Numbered from the stretch's first letter, positions 34,306-43,866 are shown. The stretch: DNA of 64,000 bases from Streptomyces sp. NBC_00258 (GCF_036182465.1 NZ_CP108081.1:372001-436000), one strand, 5' to 3'. Numbers and translations are program-made. Notes: generated by a model from the sequence alone, not told the origin.

Positions 34306-35165
34306 TGCGCATCTTCGACCCGCACATCCACATGACGTCCCGCACCACCGACGACTACGAGGCCATGTACGCGGCCGGGGTCCGCGCCCTGGTGGAGCCG
34401 GCGTTCTGGCTCGGCCAGCCGCGCACGACCGTCGGCGCGTTCACCGACTACTTCGACGCGCTGCTGGGCTGGGAGCCGTTCCGCGCGGCCCAGTTCGGCA
34501 TCCAGCACTTCTGCACGATCGCCCTCAACCCCAAAGAGGCCAACGACCCGCGCTGTCTGCCCGTCCTCGACGAGCTGCCGCGCTATCTCGCCAAGGACCG
34601 GGTCGTCGCGGTCGGCGAGATCGGCTACGACTCGATGACCAAGGAGGAGGACGAGGCACTGGCACGCCAGCTGGAGCTGGCGATCGAGCACGAACTGCCG
34701 GTCCTCGTACACACCCCGCACCGCGACAAGGCGGCCGGCACCCGCCGCACGCTCGACGTCGTCCGCGAGTCCGGCATCGCGCCCGAGCACGTCCTCGTCG
34801 ACCACCTCAACGAGCTGACGGTCGCCATGGTCAAGGAGAGCGGCAGCTGGATGGGCTTCTCGATCTACCCGAAGACCAAGATGAGCGAGGACCGGATGGT
34901 CCGGATCCTGCGGGAATACGGAACCGAACGCGTCCTCGTCAACTCGGCGGCCGACTGGGGCCGCAGCGACCCCCTCAAGACCCGCAAGACCGCCGACGCG
35001 ATGCTCGCCGACGGCTCCTTCGACCAGGACGCCGTCGACGAGGTGATGTGGCGCAACCCGGTCGCCTTCTACGGGCAGAGCGGCCGTCTCGACCTGGACG
35101 ACGTACCGAAACCCGACGACTCGGGACTCTTCGAGGGCAACTCCGTGCGACGCGGCGGGGAGTGA
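34305..35165 (+). CDS. eboB: TatD-like metal-dependent hydrolase (EboB)
   Basis: A 286-residue TatD-family barrel: FDPHIHMTSRT carries the HxH metal ligands at residues 6-8, GEIGYDS the Glu, VLVHTPH the third His, LVDHLN the fourth, and LVNSAADWG the final Asp. AAAGGAG (34291-34297) precedes the ATG. In Ebo clusters EboB is the TatD homologue; the name is given on context. It likely hydrolyses a small metabolite and not DNA. Confidence 0.85.
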   Translation: MRIFDPHIHMTSRTTDDYEAMYAAGVRALVEPAFWLGQPRTTVGAFTDYFDALLGWEPFRAAQFGIQHFCTIALNPKEANDPRCLPVLDELPRYLAKDRVVAVGEIGYDSMTKEEDEALARQLELAIEHELPVLVHTPHRDKAAGTRRTLDVVRESGIAPEHVLVDHLNELTVAMVKESGSWMGFSIYPKTKMSEDRMVRILREYGTERVLVNSAADWGRSDPLKTRKTADAMLADGSFDQDAVDEVMWRNPVAFYGQSGRLDLDDVPKPDDSGLFEGNSVRRGGE

Positions 35166-35174
35166 CGGCCCGTC

Positions 35175-36362
35175 ATGCGATTGCACCACCGGGACGGCAC
35201 AACCGTCCACCTCGCGTACTGCAGCAACGTGCACACCGCCGAGACCCTCGACGGCGTGGTCACCCAACTCACCGAGTACGCCGAACCGGTGCGCAAGGAA
35301 CTCGGCACCGACCTCCTCGGCATCGGCCTGTGGCTCGCCCACGACGTCGTCACCGAACTCGCCGACAGCCCTTCAGCTCTCACCCGCCTCCGCGACGAAC
35401 TGGCCCTGCGCGGCCTGGAGACCGTCACCCTCAACGCCTTCCCCTACGAGGGCTTCCACCGCGAGGTCGTCAAGAAGGACGTCTACCTGCCGGACTGGGC
35501 GGACGACCGGCGTCTGGACTACACCCTCGCCTGCGCACGCGTGCTCGCCGGTCTCCTGCCGGACGACGCGGTACGCGGGTCCGTGTCGACCCTGCCGCTC
35601 GCCTGGCGTGCGCCCTGGCCGCGCGCACGGTGGGAGCGGGCCCACCGGTCTCTGGACCGGCTCACGACAGGCCTCGCCGCCCTGCACCGGGAGACCGGGC
35701 GCCGTATCCGGGTGGCCTTCGAGCCGGAGCCGGGGTGTGTGGTGGAGAACACCACTCAGGCCGTACGGGAGTTGGGCGGACTCGATCCCGACTGGCTCGG
35801 TGTCTGCCTGGACACCTGCCACCTCGCCGTCCAGTTCGAGGAACCGGCGGCGGCTCTCGCCCGGTTGGCGGACGCCGGGCTGCCGGTGGTCAAGGTGCAG
35901 GCCTCGGCCGCTCTCCAGGCCGACGTCCCGGCAGACCTCGCGGCCCGGGCTGCGCTCGCGGGCTTCGCCGAGCAACGCTTCCTGCACCAGACCCGTGCAC
36001 GCACGGCCAAAGGCGTACGAGGTGTCGACGACCTCCCCCAGGCACTGGCGGGCGAACTGCCCGACGACGCGCCCTGGCGGGTCCACTTCCACGCCCCCCT
36101 GCACGCCGCCGCCGAGCCCCCGCTGCATACGACCGTGCCCGTGCTCTCGGACGTCCTGCGAAGGCTGCTCGGCGGGGCCGAGGCACTGTGCGACCACATC
36201 GAGGTCGAGACGTACACCTGGAACGTGCTGCCGCCCGGACTGCGGCCAACGGATCCGGCCGGGCTCGCCACCGGCCTTGCCGCCGAACTGGCCTGGACCC
36301 ACCAGGAGTTGACAGCACTCGGTCTGACGCCCGGCTCTCTGAGCAAGGAGACCTCCACATGA
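35175..36362 (+). CDS. eboE: metabolite traffic protein EboE
   Basis: A 395-residue TIM-barrel protein: LAYCSNVHTAETLDGVVTQL near the N-terminus, GIGLWLAHDVVTEL, LNAFPYEGFHREVVKKDVYLPDW (a strong EboE signature), VAFEPEPGCVVEN, LGVCLDTCHLAVQFEE, and WRVHFHAPLH near the C-terminus, then HIEVETYTWNVLPP. It lies 9 bases after eboB and overlaps the next gene by 4 bases. EboE is related to sugar phosphate isomerases; the substrate is unknown. Confidence 0.88.
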   Translation: MRLHHRDGTTVHLAYCSNVHTAETLDGVVTQLTEYAEPVRKELGTDLLGIGLWLAHDVVTELADSPSALTRLRDELALRGLETVTLNAFPYEGFHREVVKKDVYLPDWADDRRLDYTLACARVLAGLLPDDAVRGSVSTLPLAWRAPWPRARWERAHRSLDRLTTGLAALHRETGRRIRVAFEPEPGCVVENTTQAVRELGGLDPDWLGVCLDTCHLAVQFEEPAAALARLADAGLPVVKVQASAALQADVPADLAARAALAGFAEQRFLHQTRARTAKGVRGVDDLPQALAGELPDDAPWRVHFHAPLHAAAEPPLHTTVPVLSDVLRRLLGGAEALCDHIEVETYTWNVLPPGLRPTDPAGLATGLAAELAWTHQELTALGLTPGSLSKETST

Positions 36363-37798
36363 CTGCCCCCGCCAAGCCTCTCGTCGTCCTGGACATCGTG
36401 GGCCTCACGCCCCGGCTGCTCAAGCACATGCCCGCGGTTGCCGCGCTCGCCGACCGCGGTTTCCAAGCCCGCCTGGGCACCGTCCTGCCCGCAGTGACCT
36501 GCTCGGTCCAGTCGACCTTCCTCACCGGCGTCCTCCCCCGAGAGCACGGAATCGTCGGCAACGGCTGGTACTTCCGCGACGTCGGCGACGTACTCCTGTG
36601 GCGGCAGCACAACCACCTCGTCGGCGGGGAGAAGCTGTGGCACACCGCCCGGCGCTCACGCCCCGACTTCAAGGTCGCCAACATCTGCTGGTGGTACGCC
36701 ATGGGCGCGGACGTCGACTTCACCGTCACCCCACGGCCGATCTACTACTCGGACGGCCGCAAGGAGCCGGACTGCTACACATATCCGCCCTCCCTGCACG
36801 ACGAACTCACCGACCGTCTGGGCCCGTTCCCCCTGTTCACCTACTGGGGTCCGAACGCCGGTCTCCCCTCCAGCCAGTGGATCCTGGGCGCCGCCCGCCA
36901 GCTCTTCGACGAGCACCGGCCCGACCTCAGCCTCGTCTACCTCCCGCACCTCGACTACGAGCCGCAGCGCACCGGTCCCGACTCCCCAGAGACCGCCCGC
37001 GCGGCACGCCAACTCGACGATGCCATACGTCCGTTGATCGACCACCTCCTCGCCGCGGGCGCGACCGTCGTGGCCTTGAGCGAGTACGGCATCGCGCCCG
37101 CCGACCGCCCAGTGGACATCAACCGCGCGCTGCGCGAGGCGGGTCTGCTGGAGGTGTACACGCAGGACAGCATGGAGTACCTGGATCCGTGGACCTCGCG
37201 CGCCTTCGCCGTCGCCGACCACCAGATCGCTCATGTCTACGTCCGGGACCCGGCCGACCTCGCGAAGACCACCGAGATCGTCGCGGGCCTCGACGGCGTC
37301 GCCGAACTCCTCGACAAGGACAGCAAATCGGCCCACGGCCTGGACCACGAGCGCTCCGGCGAACTCGTCGCGGTCGCCGAGCCCGGCGCCTGGTTCACCT
37401 ACTACTACTGGCTGGACAACGCCCGCGCACCCGACTTCGCCCGGCAGGTCGAGATCCACCGCAAACCCGGCTACGACCCGGCAGAGCTGCTCTACGACCC
37501 TGACGTCCCGGCCCTGAAACTGCGCGCCGCTGCCCAGATCGCCCGCAAGAAACTCGGGTTCCGCTACCGCATCCGCACCGTCCCGCTGAACCCGTCGGGG
37601 GTGCGCGGCACCCACGGCAGGCTGCCCGACAACCCCGAGTACGGTCCGGTCCTCCTGTGCTCCGAACCCGCCCTGCGCCAGGAAGAGTACGCGGCCACCG
37701 AGGTCAAGGACCTGCTGCTGCGCCTCGCCGGCCTTCCCGCCCCCACCGGCGCCACCGCCGAGGACACCGCCGACAAGGGAGACGTTGATCGTGTCTGA
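36359..37798 (+). CDS. alkaline phosphatase-fold nucleotide pyrophosphatase/phosphodiesterase
   Basis: A 479-residue protein: VLDIVGLTPRLLKHMP (first metal Asp), LPAVTCSVQSTFLTG (nucleophile Thr in the TCS region), EHGIVGNGWYFRD, LVYLPHLDYEPQRTG (Asp/His metal ligands), VVALSEYGIAP, and HGLDHERSGELVAVAEP (His ligand). Such enzymes cut phosphoester or phosphonate bonds. Members of this subgroup accompany EboA-EboE in other bacteria. It starts on the eboE stop (ATGA) and ends 8 bases inside the P450 gene. Confidence 0.85.
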   Translation: MTAPAKPLVVLDIVGLTPRLLKHMPAVAALADRGFQARLGTVLPAVTCSVQSTFLTGVLPREHGIVGNGWYFRDVGDVLLWRQHNHLVGGEKLWHTARRSRPDFKVANICWWYAMGADVDFTVTPRPIYYSDGRKEPDCYTYPPSLHDELTDRLGPFPLFTYWGPNAGLPSSQWILGAARQLFDEHRPDLSLVYLPHLDYEPQRTGPDSPETARAARQLDDAIRPLIDHLLAAGATVVALSEYGIAPADRPVDINRALREAGLLEVYTQDSMEYLDPWTSRAFAVADHQIAHVYVRDPADLAKTTEIVAGLDGVAELLDKDSKSAHGLDHERSGELVAVAEPGAWFTYYYWLDNARAPDFARQVEIHRKPGYDPAELLYDPDVPALKLRAAAQIARKKLGFRYRIRTVPLNPSGVRGTHGRLPDNPEYGPVLLCSEPALRQEEYAATEVKDLLLRLAGLPAPTGATAEDTADKGDVDRV

Positions 37799-38984
37799 GA
37801 CCACCCTTCCCGCACTCCCCATGGACCGCACCACCCTGCTCGACCCGCCCGCCGCATACGCCCGGCTGCGGGAGGAGAGCCCCGTGAGCCGCATCGCGCT
37901 GTGGGGCGGCAACACACCCTGGCTGGTCACCCGGCACGAGGACGCCCGCGCCGTCCTCGCCGACCCGCGCTTCAGCTCCGAGAACATCCGCGAAGGCTTT
38001 CCCGGCCTCCAGCCGACCCCGCCGCCGCGCACCCCCGGCCAGCTCTTCGCCATGGATCCGCCCGACCACACACGGCTGCGCCGGATGCTCATCCCCGACT
38101 TCACCTTCCGCCGCGTCGAGGAACTGCGTCCGGTGATCCGGACGCTGACCGACTCACTGATCGACGACCTGATGGCGAAGGAGCCGTCCGGCGCCGATCT
38201 GGTGAAGCACTTCACGCTGCCGCTGCCCCTGCAGGTCATCTGCGAGCTGCTCGGAGTGCCCTACGCCGACCGGGAGTTCATCCACCGGCAGGCGGCCGCG
38301 TTCGCCACCGTAACGGCCGGACCCGAGGCGATGCGCGCGGGCTGGGCCGCGCTGTTCGGCTACCTCTCCGAGCTGCTGGCCGCCAAGACCGCCGCCCCCG
38401 GCGACGATCTGATGAGCCGGCTCGCGACGGACCGCGTGGCCACCGACGAGGCCACCGCGGCCGAGGCGGCGGGCATGCTGGTGCAACTCCTCATCGCGGG
38501 CCACGAGACGACCGCGAGCATGCTGTCGCTCGGAGCGGTGACACTCCTGACCCACCCCGGCCAACTGGCCGCGCTGCGCGCCGACCCGGCGCTGGTGCCG
38601 GGAGCGGTGGAGGAACTGCTGCGCTACCTGACCGTGGTCCACATCGGCATGCGCCGGATTGCCCTGGAGGACGTCGAAGTGGGCGGCGTCACGGTGCGGG
38701 CCGGTGAAGGGGTGGTCGTCTCGCTCCAGGCCGCCAACCGCGACCCGCGGGCCTTCCCGGAGCCCGACACCTTCGATATCACCCGCGATGCCCAGCACCA
38801 TCTGTCCTTCGGCCACGGCCCGCACCACTGCCTGGGCCAGTCGCTGGCCCGCGCCGAATTGCAGACCGCCCTGCCCGCGCTGTTCCAGCGGCTGCCGGAA
38901 CTGCGTCTGGCCGTGCCCGCGGGGGAGTTCGCCCTGCACGGCCGGGCCATCCACGGCGTAAGTGAACTGCCCGTCACCTGGTGA
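37791..38984 (+). CDS. cytochrome P450
   Basis: A P450 of about 397 residues. The oxygen-binding I-helix is LIAGHETTAS, the ExxR motif is EELLR, and the heme-binding loop is FGHGPHHCLGQSLAR. RFSSENIREGFPG, FAMDPPDHTRLRRML and VPYADREFIH resemble soluble class I bacterial P450s of the CYP105 kind. GTG at 37791 has AGGGAG nine bases upstream and is preferred to TTG at 37785. No ferredoxin gene is visible nearby. Overlap with the phosphatase gene puts it in the Ebo operon, where it would hydroxylate or oxidise the product. Confidence 0.9.
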   Translation: MSETTLPALPMDRTTLLDPPAAYARLREESPVSRIALWGGNTPWLVTRHEDARAVLADPRFSSENIREGFPGLQPTPPPRTPGQLFAMDPPDHTRLRRMLIPDFTFRRVEELRPVIRTLTDSLIDDLMAKEPSGADLVKHFTLPLPLQVICELLGVPYADREFIHRQAAAFATVTAGPEAMRAGWAALFGYLSELLAAKTAAPGDDLMSRLATDRVATDEATAAEAAGMLVQLLIAGHETTASMLSLGAVTLLTHPGQLAALRADPALVPGAVEELLRYLTVVHIGMRRIALEDVEVGGVTVRAGEGVVVSLQAANRDPRAFPEPDTFDITRDAQHHLSFGHGPHHCLGQSLARAELQTALPALFQRLPELRLAVPAGEFALHGRAIHGVSELPVTW

Positions 38985-39134
38985 AAGCGGCGGAGTGGCG
39001 GGCCAGCCCTGTCAAGCCGCACGCCGGCGCCGCGGCTCGAGGCCCAGCTTCCCGAAAGCAGCAGCGTCCGTCGACGTCGAGTCATCTGCTCCTCCAACTC
39101 CCGCATAATTCCTGCCGTCTCCTTCAATGACGCT

Positions 39135-39434
39135 GTGCCTGCGGAGGTACTGAGAGTGCACATGAGTCTCGGGCCGATATCGAATCCCGAGGCTGTGACG
39201 CCCCGCTGCGGCGGGACTGGGAGTTCTTGTTCGACCCAGCTGCGCTCCACGCACGCCGTAGTCGGCTATCTGCACCGGGTCGGCACCTCGGCACCCGTTC
39301 TGGGCGGCGAGCCGGAGCGCTACTACGAACTGGCCGCCGCGGCCCACCAGCACGCCAGCAGAGCCTTGCGCACCGTGAACGAGATCATCCACAGCACCAA
39401 CTGGATGGCCACGGGTGGCTTCCCGAGTCTTTGA
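39135..39434 (+). CDS. small hypothetical protein, possibly the end of a larger one
   Basis: The last 60 residues look coding (VVGYLHRVGTSAPVLGGEP, YYELAAAAHQHASRALRTV, NEIIHSTNWMATGG) with strong GC3. The first 35 residues have poor codon bias. A neighbouring frame reads LRRDWEFLFDPAALHA just before, so a frameshift at about 39250 may have broken a slightly longer protein. GGAGG at 39142-39146 would suit starts at 39156 or 39162. No family recognised. The rest of the 38985-39505 gap holds nothing I can name. Confidence 0.45.
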   Translation: MPAEVLRVHMSLGPISNPEAVTPRCGGTGSSCSTQLRSTHAVVGYLHRVGTSAPVLGGEPERYYELAAAAHQHASRALRTVNEIIHSTNWMATGGFPSL

Positions 39435-39505
39435 ACGCTGCGGGTATTCCTGCACACGCTGTTGATTCGGACCACCGAAGCACTTCTCTGCGTCATACTG
39501 ACGCG

Positions 39506-40894
39506 ATGGGGGCACTTCCGGAGCCGCAGGGGCAGCAGCGCGAAGTGGTGTATCTGACGGCTCAAGGCCATCTGGTGGTCCTGGGCACCGCAGGCAGCGG
39601 CAAGACAACGATGGCAGTACACCGTGCCCGTTATCTGTCCGAGGCGCCGGGGATCGCCGGCCGAACGCTGCTGGTCACGTTCAACCGGGCGCTGGTCACC
39701 TACCTGAAGGCCATCGGCGCCCACAGCACGCGTCTGACCGTAGAGAACTATCACCTGTTCGCCCGGGGCTACCTCAGGTATGCGACCGGGCAGCCCGTCT
39801 CCATCTGCCCCAGCAAGCAGGCTCTAGTTGACAAGGCGCTGTCCGAGGTCCGCAACACAACTCATCGAGCGGTGGCCAGCCAGCCGCCGGGATTCTTCAT
39901 GGACGAGCTGCACTGGATGGCCGGTCATGGCGTCACCGACGAAGACGCCTACCTCAACGGTGCGCCCCGTATCGGCAGGGGTTCGGCCCTGGCCCCCGCA
40001 GACAGGGCGGTGGTCTACGAGGTCTACCGCCGGTACATCGAGCTGCGCACCCAGGCCGGGTATGGCCAAGACTGGGATGATCTGCCCTCCGTCGTTCTCG
40101 CGGCACTGGCGAGGGACGCTTCGGCTCGGCGCTACAAGCATGTCGTGGTCGACGAGGGGCAGGACTTCACCCCCGAGATGATCCGCTCCCTGGCCGCAGC
40201 GATTCCCGCCGACGGGTCGCTGTCCTTCTTCGGGGACTACGCCCAGCAGATCTACGGCAGCCGGATGTCGTGGCGCTCCCTGGGCCTGACGGTGGCCCGG
40301 CAGGTCGAGTTCGAGCAGAACTACCGCAACAGTCGCCAGATCGCTCAGCTCGCCCAGGCGATCTCCGACATGCCGCACTTCCGTGACGAGGTCGACCTGG
40401 TCCAGCCCAAGGCGCCCACCGCCGACGGTCCTCAGCCCACGATCGTCACGGCCGCTACCAAGGCGGAACAGATGCGCCGCGCAGCGGAGTTCGCGAATGG
40501 ACTGGCAGCAGACCAGCAGGTCGCTGTCCTCATGCGCACCCGGGAGCATGAGGCCGAGCTCCTGCGTCACCTGGGCCAGCGCCACCGCGTCAGCAGGCTG
40601 CACAGGGACCTGACGGTGTGGCCGCACGGGCCCGGTGTGTACTACGGCACCTACTCGGCCGCCAAGGGCCTGGAGTTCGACTCGGTGATCCTGCCACTGT
40701 GTGACGCGGACGAAATACCCAAGGCCTCCGAGGTCGAGTCACACGGGCTGGAGGAGGCTAAAGCCCGTGAGGCGCGCCAGTTATACGTGGCGGTGACCCG
40801 CGCGCGCACGGGTTTGATCCTCCTGCGGTCAGGCACGTTGACGCCGCTGCTGCCCGACGAGATGTCAGACCTGTTTCTTAGGCTCGAGTCGTGA
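39506..40894 (+). CDS. UvrD/Rep-like ATP-binding helicase domain protein
   Basis: A 462-residue SF1-type protein. GTAGSGKT is the Walker A motif at about residues 27-34; HVVVDEGQDFTP is motif II; SFFGDYAQQIYG and LEQNYRNS-like EFEQNYRNSRQIAQLA are motifs III-IV; YYGTYSAAKGLEFDSVILP and RQLYVAVTRAR are motifs V-VI. It is shorter than full UvrD and resembles ATP-binding proteins of defence systems. The stop overlaps the DarT-like gene (GTGA). Its role may be to unwind or survey DNA for the ADP-ribosylating partner. Confidence 0.85.
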   Translation: MGALPEPQGQQREVVYLTAQGHLVVLGTAGSGKTTMAVHRARYLSEAPGIAGRTLLVTFNRALVTYLKAIGAHSTRLTVENYHLFARGYLRYATGQPVSICPSKQALVDKALSEVRNTTHRAVASQPPGFFMDELHWMAGHGVTDEDAYLNGAPRIGRGSALAPADRAVVYEVYRRYIELRTQAGYGQDWDDLPSVVLAALARDASARRYKHVVVDEGQDFTPEMIRSLAAAIPADGSLSFFGDYAQQIYGSRMSWRSLGLTVARQVEFEQNYRNSRQIAQLAQAISDMPHFRDEVDLVQPKAPTADGPQPTIVTAATKAEQMRRAAEFANGLAADQQVAVLMRTREHEAELLRHLGQRHRVSRLHRDLTVWPHGPGVYYGTYSAAKGLEFDSVILPLCDADEIPKASEVESHGLEEAKAREARQLYVAVTRARTGLILLRSGTLTPLLPDEMSDLFLRLES

Positions 40895-41574
40895 ACGAGA
40901 TTTGGGCCGAGGCACAGCGTCGCGGCATCACTCGGCTGTGCCACTTCACCAAGTCCGCGAATCTGGCCCATATCCTGGCCACCGGCGAGATACGCGATGC
41001 GGTGACTCTGCGGGCAAGCACCGAGGGGTTCAGGCCCACGGACTTGGCCCGTTTGGACGGCTACCCGAACCACATCAACTGCAGCGTCGAGTATCCCAAT
41101 ACGTGGTACCTGGACCGGGCAAGGACCGAAGACCCGCACTTCAGGGAATGGGCCATTCTGACCTTGGACCCTGTTCTGCTCACCCTGCCTGGGGCGAAGT
41201 TCTGCCCGTACAACGCCGCACGGGGTCTGGGGGGAGGCATCCGTAGCGGTTTTGCCGCTTTCACTTCCTTGTTCGAGGCGAGCGTGTCCGGAAATGCCAC
41301 GCGGACTCGCACCGCTCGGCACCCCGGCTGGTGGCCCACCGACGACCAGGCCGAGGTTCTGCTCCCCGGCCCGATTCCTCTCAGCCACGTGCACAGCGTC
41401 ATCGTGAAGGACGCTGAGCAGGCCAAGCTTGAGCATTACCGGCTTACCCAGCACCTCGACATGGGCGCGGTGCTGCCGCCCCTGATCATCGCTCCCGCCT
41501 TGTTCGACAAGTATCTTCTGAGCCAGACCGTACGGGCCGGACGCCGCCCTGCGGAGCTCGCCTTCGTCCCCTGA
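40891..41574 (+). CDS. darT: DarT-family ssDNA ADP-ribosyltransferase
   Basis: A 227-residue DarT-type protein: RLCHFTKSANLAHILATGEI (His18, NAD pocket), HINCSVEYPNTWYLDRAR, HFREWAILTLDP, AKFCPYNAARGLGGG and DQAEVLLPGPIPLSHV with catalytic-type Glu155. DarT modifies thymine (or guanine in some branches) on single-stranded DNA, blocking replication; the cognate antitoxin removes it. Usually DarT is paired with the macrodomain protein DarG; no macrodomain is found here. It is co-translated with the helicase (GTGA overlap). Confidence 0.85.
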   Translation: MNEIWAEAQRRGITRLCHFTKSANLAHILATGEIRDAVTLRASTEGFRPTDLARLDGYPNHINCSVEYPNTWYLDRARTEDPHFREWAILTLDPVLLTLPGAKFCPYNAARGLGGGIRSGFAAFTSLFEASVSGNATRTRTARHPGWWPTDDQAEVLLPGPIPLSHVHSVIVKDAEQAKLEHYRLTQHLDMGAVLPPLIIAPALFDKYLLSQTVRAGRRPAELAFVP

Positions 41575-41596
41575 ACAACTCTGGCAGAGTGGCCCC

Positions 41597-43321
41597 GTGA
41601 ACCGTGAACCGCAGCCGCATCCCCGGCTTGATCGTGCCGTCGGCATGGTGCTGGCTGCCGCTGTCGGCGATGCGCTGGGCTGGCCGTACGAGCGCCGGGA
41701 CCGCACCCGCCGTCTGCCGGCGGACAGCGGCACGAACCAGTTCGTCGCCTGGGAACGTACAGCGGGAAGTCGGTTTCGGCCCTTCACCGAGGTGATCGGG
41801 GCCGGTGACTACAGCGACGACACCCAGATGATCATCGCGGTCGGACGTGCCCTGCTCACCGCAGGCGACGAGTGGCTCACCTGGCTGCAGCGGGTCGAGT
41901 GGCCCCTTCTGCCCTTCTACGAGCGGGGTGCGGGTGCCAGCGTCAAACGTGCCTGCAAGGCCTGGACCCAGGAGCGTCCTCCGTGGACCGTCGGCGCCAG
42001 CGACGTCCGCAAGTACTTCGACACCGGCGCCAACGGCGCCGCGATGCGGATCGCACCGCACGTCATCCACCATCATGCGGACAGCCGGTTCGATGACTTG
42101 GCCGTCGACGTCGTCCGCAATGCCGCCACCACGCATGGCCATCCCCGAGCACTCCTCGGTGCCCTCGTCCACGCCCAAGCACTGTGGCTGAGCATGCGCC
42201 AGCCCACCCCTTTGTCCTACGGCTGGCTGATCGAAGCGCTCCTGGACAGCACGGCACAATGGCAAAAGCCGATCTTCCAGGCCTTGGGCGAGGAGTGGCA
42301 GAACCGGGCCTCGCACGCGCTTGAGCAGCCCCTCGACAGGCTGTGGCTGGCCACCAGCCGCGAGGTCGAAGACCTCCTCACACTTGCACACAAAGAGCTC
42401 AAAAGCGGCGCCGTCAGCGCACCGACCGTCTTCTTGAAGTCGCAGGGACTCACTGGCAAGGCCCGTGGATCCGGCACCCTGTGCGCGGTCGCGGCCGCCT
42501 ACCTCGCCGCCCGCTCGGCCGCCAGCCCGGACCACGCACTCACCGCCGCCGCCCGGCTGGAGGGCGCGGACACCGACACGCTTGCCTCTATGACGGCGAG
42601 CCTGCTGGGAGCAGCCCTGGGACAAGAATGGCTGGGCGCCAACGGACGCAACGTTCAAGACCGGCCTCTGCTGGTCGCCCTCGCACAGGACCTCCTGGCA
42701 CCAGCCATCCCACCACGCCTACAGCCTCCCTCGCCGGAGCAGGCCCGTACGGCGCTGGCCGAGTTCACCGACCAACTGGCCCACGCCGTACCAGGAAGCA
42801 TCCTCCCCGTCCCCTACCAGCGCACCGCGCACGTCGAAGCCCGCCAAGATACCCGCGCTGGCCAATGGGCAGCACGCCAGGTCCAGTTGCTCACCGACGA
42901 CGGGCAGCGGCTGCACCTCCTGCACTCCGTGCACCGCGCCACTCCCCCACAGACCAAGCAGCCGGACCCGCCGGGGACACAACTCCAGGGTGCCTACCTC
43001 GCTGTGACCGACATACAGCGCGTACGTCAGGTCCTGGACGAGATCTTCGGCCTGCGCCCTGACCGCTACGGGCAGACCTGGGTCGCCTACGGCAACCTCG
43101 TCATCGCCGAGGACACCTCCTCCTCCCATGCCTTGGCGTCACCGCCACGCGCGCAGCTACGCCTGACGTCCGAGCATCCGCAGCAGATCTGGCAGCTCGT
43201 CCAGGAATACGATCTACCAGGCTCAGCGGACGACGCCCACACACACTTTCTTGTCCACGTCGACCCCTGGCTCACCATCACCCTCAACCGGCCGGGCAAT
43301 CGCCCTGCCGGGCGTCCCTGA
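41597..43321 (+). CDS. ADP-ribosylglycohydrolase-fold protein with C-terminal VOC-like domain
   Basis: A 574-residue protein. Residues 1-345 are ADP-ribosylglycohydrolase (ARH/DraG): VGDALGWPYE (23-32), YSDDTQM (72-78, Mg ligands), GANGAAMRI (144-152) and LEGADTDTLASM (321-332, second Asp cluster). Residues about 400-574 look like a glyoxalase/VOC-type half (YLAVTDIQRVRQVLDEIFGL, WVAYGNLVIAE, HFLVHVDPWLTITL). It follows darT by 22 bases. The simplest role is as antitoxin that hydrolyses DarT-made ADP-ribose from DNA, replacing DarG. A protein substrate is the alternative. Confidence 0.75.
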   Translation: MNREPQPHPRLDRAVGMVLAAAVGDALGWPYERRDRTRRLPADSGTNQFVAWERTAGSRFRPFTEVIGAGDYSDDTQMIIAVGRALLTAGDEWLTWLQRVEWPLLPFYERGAGASVKRACKAWTQERPPWTVGASDVRKYFDTGANGAAMRIAPHVIHHHADSRFDDLAVDVVRNAATTHGHPRALLGALVHAQALWLSMRQPTPLSYGWLIEALLDSTAQWQKPIFQALGEEWQNRASHALEQPLDRLWLATSREVEDLLTLAHKELKSGAVSAPTVFLKSQGLTGKARGSGTLCAVAAAYLAARSAASPDHALTAAARLEGADTDTLASMTASLLGAALGQEWLGANGRNVQDRPLLVALAQDLLAPAIPPRLQPPSPEQARTALAEFTDQLAHAVPGSILPVPYQRTAHVEARQDTRAGQWAARQVQLLTDDGQRLHLLHSVHRATPPQTKQPDPPGTQLQGAYLAVTDIQRVRQVLDEIFGLRPDRYGQTWVAYGNLVIAEDTSSSHALASPPRAQLRLTSEHPQQIWQLVQEYDLPGSADDAHTHFLVHVDPWLTITLNRPGNRPAGRP

Positions 43322-43363
43322 CTTCCGGAAATCCCCCACAGGCACAACGGACGGGGCCGTGTC

Positions 43364-43790
43364 ATGTCTGGCGGGCCGATTGCACAGCTCGCGTCCGTGC
43401 TGAGCATCCGCGTCACCAAGGACAAACTCCTTAAACACCTCCCCGAGTTGCCGCAGGCCAGCGTGCGCATACTCGGGATCGACGACTTCTCGCTACGCAA
43501 GGGCGACTCCTACGCCACGATCCTGGTGGACCTGGAAGAGCGGCGCCCGGTCGACATGCTGCCGGGACGGAACGCCGAGCCACTGGCAACCCAGCTGCAC
43601 GATCACCCCAAGATCGAAGTGATCTGCCGCGACCGGGCCGGGGCCTGCCCGCCGTGAGGCTTCGCAAGCCTGGCAAGCAGCGGACGCCTGGCACCACTTG
43701 CGCAACCTGGCCGGGCGGTGGAGAAGACTGTCGGCGCCCATCACCCGTGCATCCCGGTGATGCTCACCACGGCCCCAGCCGTCACGGAGC
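43364..43790 (+). pseudogene. degenerate ISL3-family transposase fragment
   Basis: The first part reads KDKLLKHLPELPQASVRILGIDDFSLRKG, DLEERRPVDMLPGR and HDHPKIEVICRDRAGA, the middle of an ISL3 transposase with its first catalytic Asp. After a stop at 43655, shifted codons retain a trace of the W-H-LW..L..A.E.TV..H segment (AVEKTVGAHH). No ends or inverted repeats are visible. Residual DNA of an old insertion between two defence operons. Confidence 0.65.
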
Positions 43791-43866
43791 CCGCTGCCGC
43801 GTCCAGGCGACGACGGAGCCCCGCGGAGGAGATGCCGTTCGCCCCCTGCGTCCGTCCGAAGCACCC

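Noticed and set aside
39012..39608. Minus-strand frame between the P450 and helicase genes
   Set aside because: Codon bias favours the plus-strand frame over the same bases, and no domain is visible.
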